This document shows, one piece after another, positions 57,733 to 64,000 of a DNA stretch of 64,000 nucleotides. Under the pieces are notes generated by a model, which saw only the letters and a program-made list of their open reading frames with translations, ran no database searches and was not told the DNA's origin. The DNA comes from Certhia americana. Its lineage: Eukaryota; Chordata; Aves; Passeriformes; Certhiidae. A program made the position numbers and the translations under genes. The stretch spans positions 38,474,615 to 38,538,614 of the forward strand of contig CM031878.1 in assembly GCA_018697195.1 (NCBI GenBank), in the 5' to 3' direction. Each line of letters opens with the position of its first letter. Position 1 is the first letter of the stretch.

Positions 57733-60450
57733 TGGTGATAAATTAATGCCTCACAGACCCTGATACGTACTTGTGAATCTTCTTCCTAGATGATTTCTTA
57801 CTTTAGGTGTTATTCTTGATAACTACAACAAAGACTATGCTAATGTAGGTCAATTTAAGGAAATTTTTACTTTGTACAATGCTGTAAAGTGGAAGATCAG
57901 AGTAAAAGGACAGTCAGATGTAGGCAGATTTCTGAAAGGTTACTATCAAATGCTGTATTTGAAACTCCTGGCACCTTAAAAGAACACGTAAGTAAGTTCT
58001 GAACATCTTCCTAAATTCAATATTTTGGATTTGTCATAGTTTTCATGAATATATTGTTTTAAAAGATAGTAATAACAAATAATTTTGCCAAACTTCATGG
58101 AAAGTCTGGCTGGAATGGAAAAACAGCTTAACAAAACAAAAAATCTCTCTGAGATACAATATTTTTTCATTGAGAAGTCCACTTGCTTAAAAACCAACAC
58201 AGCCCAACTGGAGTGATAAGCACTGACTGGTTAGACCAGGTAATATAACCTCTTGTGTGAAGGAGTACCTTGAGTGATTAGAAAATTGGTCCTCTTCACA
58301 GCAAGGTCAGCAAGATCTGCAGTATCACCAAAACAAGCGGGTATTTTTCTCTGCAGCAAACAGCATTTTTCTAGTATTTCCCTTTATGTAGATTGGGGAT
58401 GCTCTAGATGTAGCACAGTGTGATACAGCAGGAATTGCATTGGTGTGGGTATAGCAGTTTTACTAACACCTTTTGCTAAATGTGTTGTGTTTGGCAATTA
58501 TATGGCCTAAATGGGAATATGGGTAATCTTAATAATATTTTGTCTCACTCTGAGGCCCCAAAATAATAGTATTATTTAAGGCTTCATCTTACAAAAATTA
58601 TGCATGTCATGGGTGCACTGGAACATGCCCTATCTGTGTCCTAATTCCATAGACCTTGAGAAGTGTTAAAATAAATGCTCTGGTAATAGCTTGTTACAGA
58701 GAGTGATGGAATCTGATTATTTCATCATTCCTGGATCAGCAGGTCACCCGGGTCTTCACACCATTTAGAGGCTCTTCTATCACTAGCAGCTGCCCACTTG
58801 ACACTCTACAGATAATTATCCCATTGCCTCAGAAGCCAAGTGCAAGTTGCTGACAAACTGAATCAGTGTGCCCTCCAAACCCTATTATACTTTGCCTCAC
58901 ATAAGAATCTGCCATAACACATTAACCTTTAATTAGAGATGAGATTTTTATGATTATTAAACTTCTAGTTGATGTTCTCCAAATGGTACAAAGAAGGTCT
59001 CCAGTCTTTATCTGAGATTTTAAACAGATTAGATTTGGAGGGCATGCATGAGGGTTTTGGCTGCCTTCAGTATTGGTTCCTCCACTCAAAAGAACATGCT
59101 GTGATCAGAGAGGTACCCAAAAGATGGAGGTACTTCTGCAAGTTTTAGTCTGCTAGGTCTATGGGTCTTTTTGCAAGTCAAGAACATTTGGTACTAGCTC
59201 CTAGGAATGTCATTGACAGTTAATATTTCACGTGGTATTGCTATGATCCTTACTAAGTCAGATTCTTGACATAAAACTTTTGAAAACTGTGCTGTCTGCA
59301 TTGCTGTCCAGCCTCCTTTATGGTATGATGTGTGATAGCATCCTATTTTTGAGCCTGGAATTATGACATCTAGGTGTAGAGACTAGGGTTCATCTGCACT
59401 GTAATACTTCCTTTTCTTTTTTCTAATGAAAAGATTTTTAGGAGCTTGGTTTGGATTTCTGAGTAATTCCTTGTATTTTAAAAAACCCAACCTTTATTAT
59501 TGCCCTGGATAACATGTTTTGTTGATGTGTTATTTTTTCTTTTTTTGATGTCCCAATAATATAAATTTGATTTACACTGACAACTGGACTTAATGCCATC
59601 AAAGTTGTTCTTGATTCCTTCACTCAGACAACTCAGGGCTCAGTATCAAGTAGACCAATTAGATTTTCTCTGTAAATAAAAAACACACTTTCTTACAGTC
59701 ACTTGACCAGTTTTGTCTGAGTGGAAAGTAAGCAAAGAAAATAGGCTCATAATTCCAGAGATATTCAAGGTAAGTCAGGGAGGTGTCTTTCTGACACCTA
59801 ATGGCAGGTTGTTTATCCACTGATATGAATGTAAAATAACCAAGAGCAAGCACTTCTATTAATTTAAAATTATTCATTCCGAAGTCCTGAAATAATGTAA
59901 GTATCATTTATGAACTGAAAATTTATGCTATAAAAGTTTCTGCAATATAATTTCTATGAAGGCTTACTAAAATGTGCATAACATTGGTGCAAGATGGAGT
60001 CCCTTATTAAATCTTCAACTAAGATAGTTGATATGATTATATGAGTTTTGCAGTCTACCTGCCCATATGAAATATAGTTTACTGCTTTTTTAGAGAGCCA
60101 AGCTGATAAAACAATATTTAAATAAGGATAAAATTAGATCTTGGTTAAAGTGGCTTATGCATTTGGTAGCTCTGAACCTCAACTGTCAAAAACATGTAAG
60201 TGTGTACAAAAGAGTTTTTACAGCTTTCATCATTTACAGAAATTAATTTATATGCTAACATATTATTAATTTATGGAGAATGTCCACAAGAAGAAGTAAT
60301 TGTAAAAACAAAATGAATGGCACTGTAAAAGATAAATCTGCTACATTTATAATCAAACCATAAATCAGAGGGCCATGCAGCAATTTGTAAGATAGCAAAT
60401 CACTCATAAAACACAGATAGCACCTACATATTATATATTGTTTTAAACTT
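57733..60450. other. Non-coding AT-rich stretch
   Basis: No exon or classified repeat seen. ORFs at 57,976-58,200 and 59,438-59,907 have no recognisable motif. Confidence 0.45.
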
Positions 60451-60454
60451 ATGA

Positions 60455-60770
60455 AATCCTAGAGTCACAGAATATGCTGAGTTGGAAGGGACCCTTAATG
60501 AACATGGAGTCCAGCTCCTGGCCCTATTCCTGAGAATATTGTCCAAATGTTTCCTGAACTCTGTCAGGCTGGTACTCTGACCACTTGCCTGGGGATCATG
60601 TTCCAGTGCCCAACCACCCTCTGAAGAACACTTTCCTGATAATCCAGCCTAAACCTCCCCTGACTCAGCCATTTCCTTGAGTCCCTTTCACAAGAGTAAA
60701 GAGGTCAATACCTGTCCCTCTGCTTCTCCTTGTGAGGTCGTGTCCCAGAGCCAGTTTAAAGGAGATTTGA
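60455..60770 (-). mobile_element. CR1 LINE 3' end (antisense)
   Basis: A clear antisense CR1: AGTCACAGAATATGCTGAGT, TGGAAGGGACCC, then GTCCAGCTCCTGGCCCT. Further on are GTTCCAGTGCCCAACCACCC and CAGCCTAAACCTCCCCTGAC. It is truncated after about 0.3 kb. Confidence 0.95.
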
Positions 60771-60774
60771 AGTG

Positions 60775-63600
60775 TGAATGATGAGCAGTTTTCCTTCTAT
60801 CCCATAAAAGAGAACAGATCTATCCCATAAAAGGGAGTGGAATTTTTGCTTCTAGCTGTAAGTTATATGCTCAACTTTTGTTCACTGGCAGAAAACCAGT
60901 ATAGAAACGAACAGCAGTACAACTTTCTCTCTTTAATCTAATCTGCATCTGAGTGTGCTTTGGTAAGGTATTAGTAGGTCTCAAAATGCTCTGGTCTTAG
61001 CTCCTGCCTGGTCTGCATATTTTGAATTATTGTAATCAGTCTACCTTTGCTGAGGTACAGAAAGGAGTTTTAAAAAATATTCAATGCAAGTAATTTCTCT
61101 TCTGCACACTTTGAAATTTCTACTTTGGACTCTTTCTGGAGAAATTTTAAGAGTCAGAAATGGCTCTTGATGTTTTGAACAAAATTGCTATTTTGAGCAA
61201 TTGAGTTACCTATGTGAAATAGACAAGCAGGAGAAGAAAATATTTTCTAAAGTCCCAGGAGGCATTTTAACTTCTTTTCAATCTTTCTATTTAACATGTG
61301 TCTTAAGCTAGCCACAGTTTTAAAATTCAGTATTTCATACAGATAGATTTGCAGGCAAAATATTTGTGCTTTTACTTTTCAGTGAGAAGTATTTCAATAT
61401 ATTCAGTAAACCTGTTGGTTGAACAAATTTGGAGAAAAATATCAACGTGATTTTTAGTCTGAATTATGCATAATTTAAAGAATAGTTGGTTTAACTAACA
61501 AAAAGAAAACCAACTAATGCTTTTTTCCTTATTGAAAAATATTTTAACCAGTAATGGAAAACAATAGTTAGACATTTCCAAATTTTTTTTCCAAACTTTT
61601 TGCTGAAAGACAATCTTTAACAAGAATTATATATATATATATGTATATAAATGTTATGAATTGTTGTTCAGAGTCAGTTGAAGCAATGTTATGTGACTTT
61701 AGAAGTAGCATAGATTTTCTCTATAGACTTGTCAGACAAATATATATATGTGTATATATATATGTCTAAAAATATTTCCTTTCTAAAAGTTTAAGGTAAG
61801 TCTAATTCTAACTCTTTCAATGAATTTGATGATTCAACCAATTTTAATATGGAACACAAGCATGTTCCTGGAAGAATTGCCATAGTCATTTCAGAGGTCT
61901 TTTGGTGACCATTGTAAACAATGGAAAGATTATCTTTGACTTTAACCAGACTCAGTCCCTTGGGTCATATCATGACCATGGTTTATCTTTGTCAGAACAC
62001 TAATTAATATCCTGTTCCCTTTGCCCTTCACCAGGGGTTGTTTGCCTAAGCATGGAATATTTTCCAGCATTATATATCTACAGCAGTACAGGTCAATACC
62101 TGTTTATAGTGCTCTTTAAAAACCAAAAAAATCTCGAAGCTCTAAAAAGTTTTAAATTACATGTTCAGAATGAATAATTTTGATGAGTCTCCCCTTACAT
62201 GTTCCTTTTATGGTGGTTTGCATTTCAGTTGAAGTGTGTGCAATACAGAAGTTCTAGTAATATAAAAAAAGATAGTAACAAATAATAGCTTAATAACTGA
62301 AGTTATGATTAGAGTAAAATGAAACAGTGGAAGGATACCTCTTATGTTTTATAAATCACATAGGATCAGAATAATTTTCATAATTATACAAAATTCCAGG
62401 TCATGGAGGGAACAAGAAGAAAACATTGTTCAAATTTGCATGATTTAGCAAAGCATAAAATTAATGTATACCCATGTATATCTAGGCAGGTTTAATAATC
62501 AAGACAGGAAGATAAAATCTTATTTTCGGCCAAAATACAAGAATATAAATTCTTACTTTGATTGTATAGTAGCTTCCTCTTCTGTCAAAGTAGGGTTTTC
62601 TTGAGTGATTACTGAATCATGTCAGTTTTACCCTGGGTTCCCCTTTTCAAGAGAACTCCATCTGCCAGGAATAACTGATGAAATCTATTCATCCGTCACT
62701 CATTTTTATTTGGGAGTGATGACATCTGCTATTATGAATCAGCTTAATGGCAGGGGGAAAAAACCCAAACCCACAGTCTCATTTTCTGAAGTCTGCAACA
62801 CACCACAAGGAATGACCAGACAGTTACAGGGCACAAATTCTGAATGCCATGTTTGATCTGTGCTATAAATTTTGGCGGGTGCCACTGATGTCATAACTTG
62901 GCTCTGGAGAAACAGTTATTCAAGTAAGATCCCACAAGTGTGGATCGCTGTAGCATAACTTCCATATGACTTGCAATTCTGCACCATCCCCTCCAAGAAA
63001 AAGGATAGAACTGAAAAGAACATGTTGAATAACACATCTTCTCGCACATTTGTGCTACTGACAGATAAATAGATTTCTTTTTCACTCCTTTTGAATTGTT
63101 TTTCTGTAAAAGCACCTGGTAGACTACATGACAGGATTCCAGCTAAGCTGTTAATACACTCAATAATGCAGGAATCTGACCAGCTGCAAGCTGAAGCATA
63201 GCATATATAATTTGTTACAGAACTTAGCACTTCTTAGACAGATTCTTTCTCCCTCCACTGGTACTCCCGGGTGAACAGAAAAACACAAGCAAGTAAGGTG
63301 CTGCTTACTCTGACAAAGGGAGAGCAGACAGTGACAGACCTTCTGCTCTCAGCTTTTATCGGCAGCCTGACTGCATAACCTTTTGATAGTTGGGCAAGTT
63401 CCACCTTGAAATTAAGTATGTTTCTTACTCCAAGTATTTCCAGTAAAAGTTTGCTCCAAAATTTTCTGTGCCAAGTATTGTAATTTTTCTTTTAATCTAA
63501 AATCTGAATGTATTCAAGATATGATTTACTCTTCTCTTTGTCTTGAAGCTATGTAGGACAGAAATCCCCTCCCCACTCCTTCCTATTTTTTGATATTATA
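60775..63600. other. Non-coding AT-rich stretch with TA/TG microsatellites
   Basis: No exon supported. TA-rich microsatellites are at 61,627-61,648 and 61,739-61,763. The plus-strand ORF at 62,605-62,856 and the minus-strand ORFs at 62,891-63,230 have no recognisable motif or splice framing. Confidence 0.45.
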
Positions 63601-63604
63601 ACGT

Positions 63605-63970
63605 TTAAGGACTTTGGACTCTTCTCATACTCATTCTCTTGATAGGACATATCAAGACCCTTTTCTGTGATCTCATGAACACAAGCAATGAGAACTGTAT
63701 GTCACATTCCAGCTGAGTATTAGTCCCTTGTATGCTTCCTTGTTTTGTTTGGATATAGGAATAGGAATCTAGAATCACTTTCATCTTTTCCAGAGGCGTA
63801 AAATGTTCATTACAACTTTCTAATTGTTTCATGTGCTCATCTACTTCTCCTCTTATTTCTTGCAACTTATAAGGTTCAACTTATGACAAAAATTTTAAGT
63901 AGATCTCAAGTTCACAACCTGCCTTTTGTGCCATTTTCTCTATTTCAATCATTCTGGTATTTTCTTTCTT
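63605..63970 (-). pseudogene. Protein-like remnant with one in-frame stop, unrecognised
   Basis: A minus-strand frame of about 120 codons runs from near 63,970 to the TAA at 63,605. It is broken only once, by a TAA about 30 codons in. The parts read like one charged helical protein: ENTRMIEIEKMAQKAGCELE before the stop, then EIRGEVDEHMKQLESCNEHF and TPLEKMKVILDSYSYIQTK after it. The gap around the stop is too short to be an intron. It may be a retrocopy fragment, a dead exon or an exon of a gene beyond the right edge. I do not recognise the family. Chance cannot be excluded. Confidence 0.3.
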
Positions 63971-64000
63971 TTGTTTTTAAAATTCAGTCCCCTATACTTA

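Noticed and set aside
62891..63230. Overlapping Cys/Ser-rich minus-strand ORFs
   Set aside because: Two overlapping frames of similar length with no family features; likely chance.

Overview
The window looks like bird nuclear DNA, probably from a songbird-type genome and probably the Z chromosome. It has CR1 LINE fragments with the usual avian 3' ends, solo avian-type retroviral LTRs, long AT-rich non-coding stretches and two CpG islands. The one clearly identified gene, PRXL2C (AAED1), belongs to the human 9q22 neighbourhood, which from memory corresponds to avian Z. Species and chromosome are inferences.

Layout. 1-2,490: CpG island (about 1,220-2,110) with a perfect CRE, running into a 49-bp GC-rich minisatellite. 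It is probably the promoter of the next gene on the minus strand; CDC14B is the synteny-based guess and is not proven. 5,242-9,248 (minus): complete PRXL2C, reconstructed as six exons with GT-AG introns, 223 codons plus stop, starting in a second CpG island (about 8,935-9,560). 12,380-13,450: GC-rich block around a 23-bp minisatellite that contains a 10-N assembly gap. 13,500-53,300: about 40 kb with no coding exon I can support; it holds CR1 fragments, a solo LTR (22,873-23,518), a degraded LTR-like block (about 51,600-51,870), simple repeats and T/G-rich tracts. 53,337-56,061 (minus): a two-coding-exon gene for a 92-residue protein of the FAM240 type. 57,055-57,728: a second solo LTR of the same family, about 1 kb upstream of the FAM240-type start exon. 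60,455-60,770: CR1. 63,605-63,970 (minus): a protein-like remnant with one in-frame stop.

All gene models are on the minus strand and are independent vertebrate transcription units; nothing indicates an operon or a shared pathway. Long ORFs in the CpG islands and minisatellites are by-products of GC-rich, stop-poor DNA. I found no RNA gene, CRISPR array or exotic system. The most useful items are the exact PRXL2C and FAM240-type gene models, the LTR pair with 4-bp target duplications, an LTR promoter aimed at the FAM240-type gene, a perfect 14-bp-stem hairpin, and the two minisatellites.
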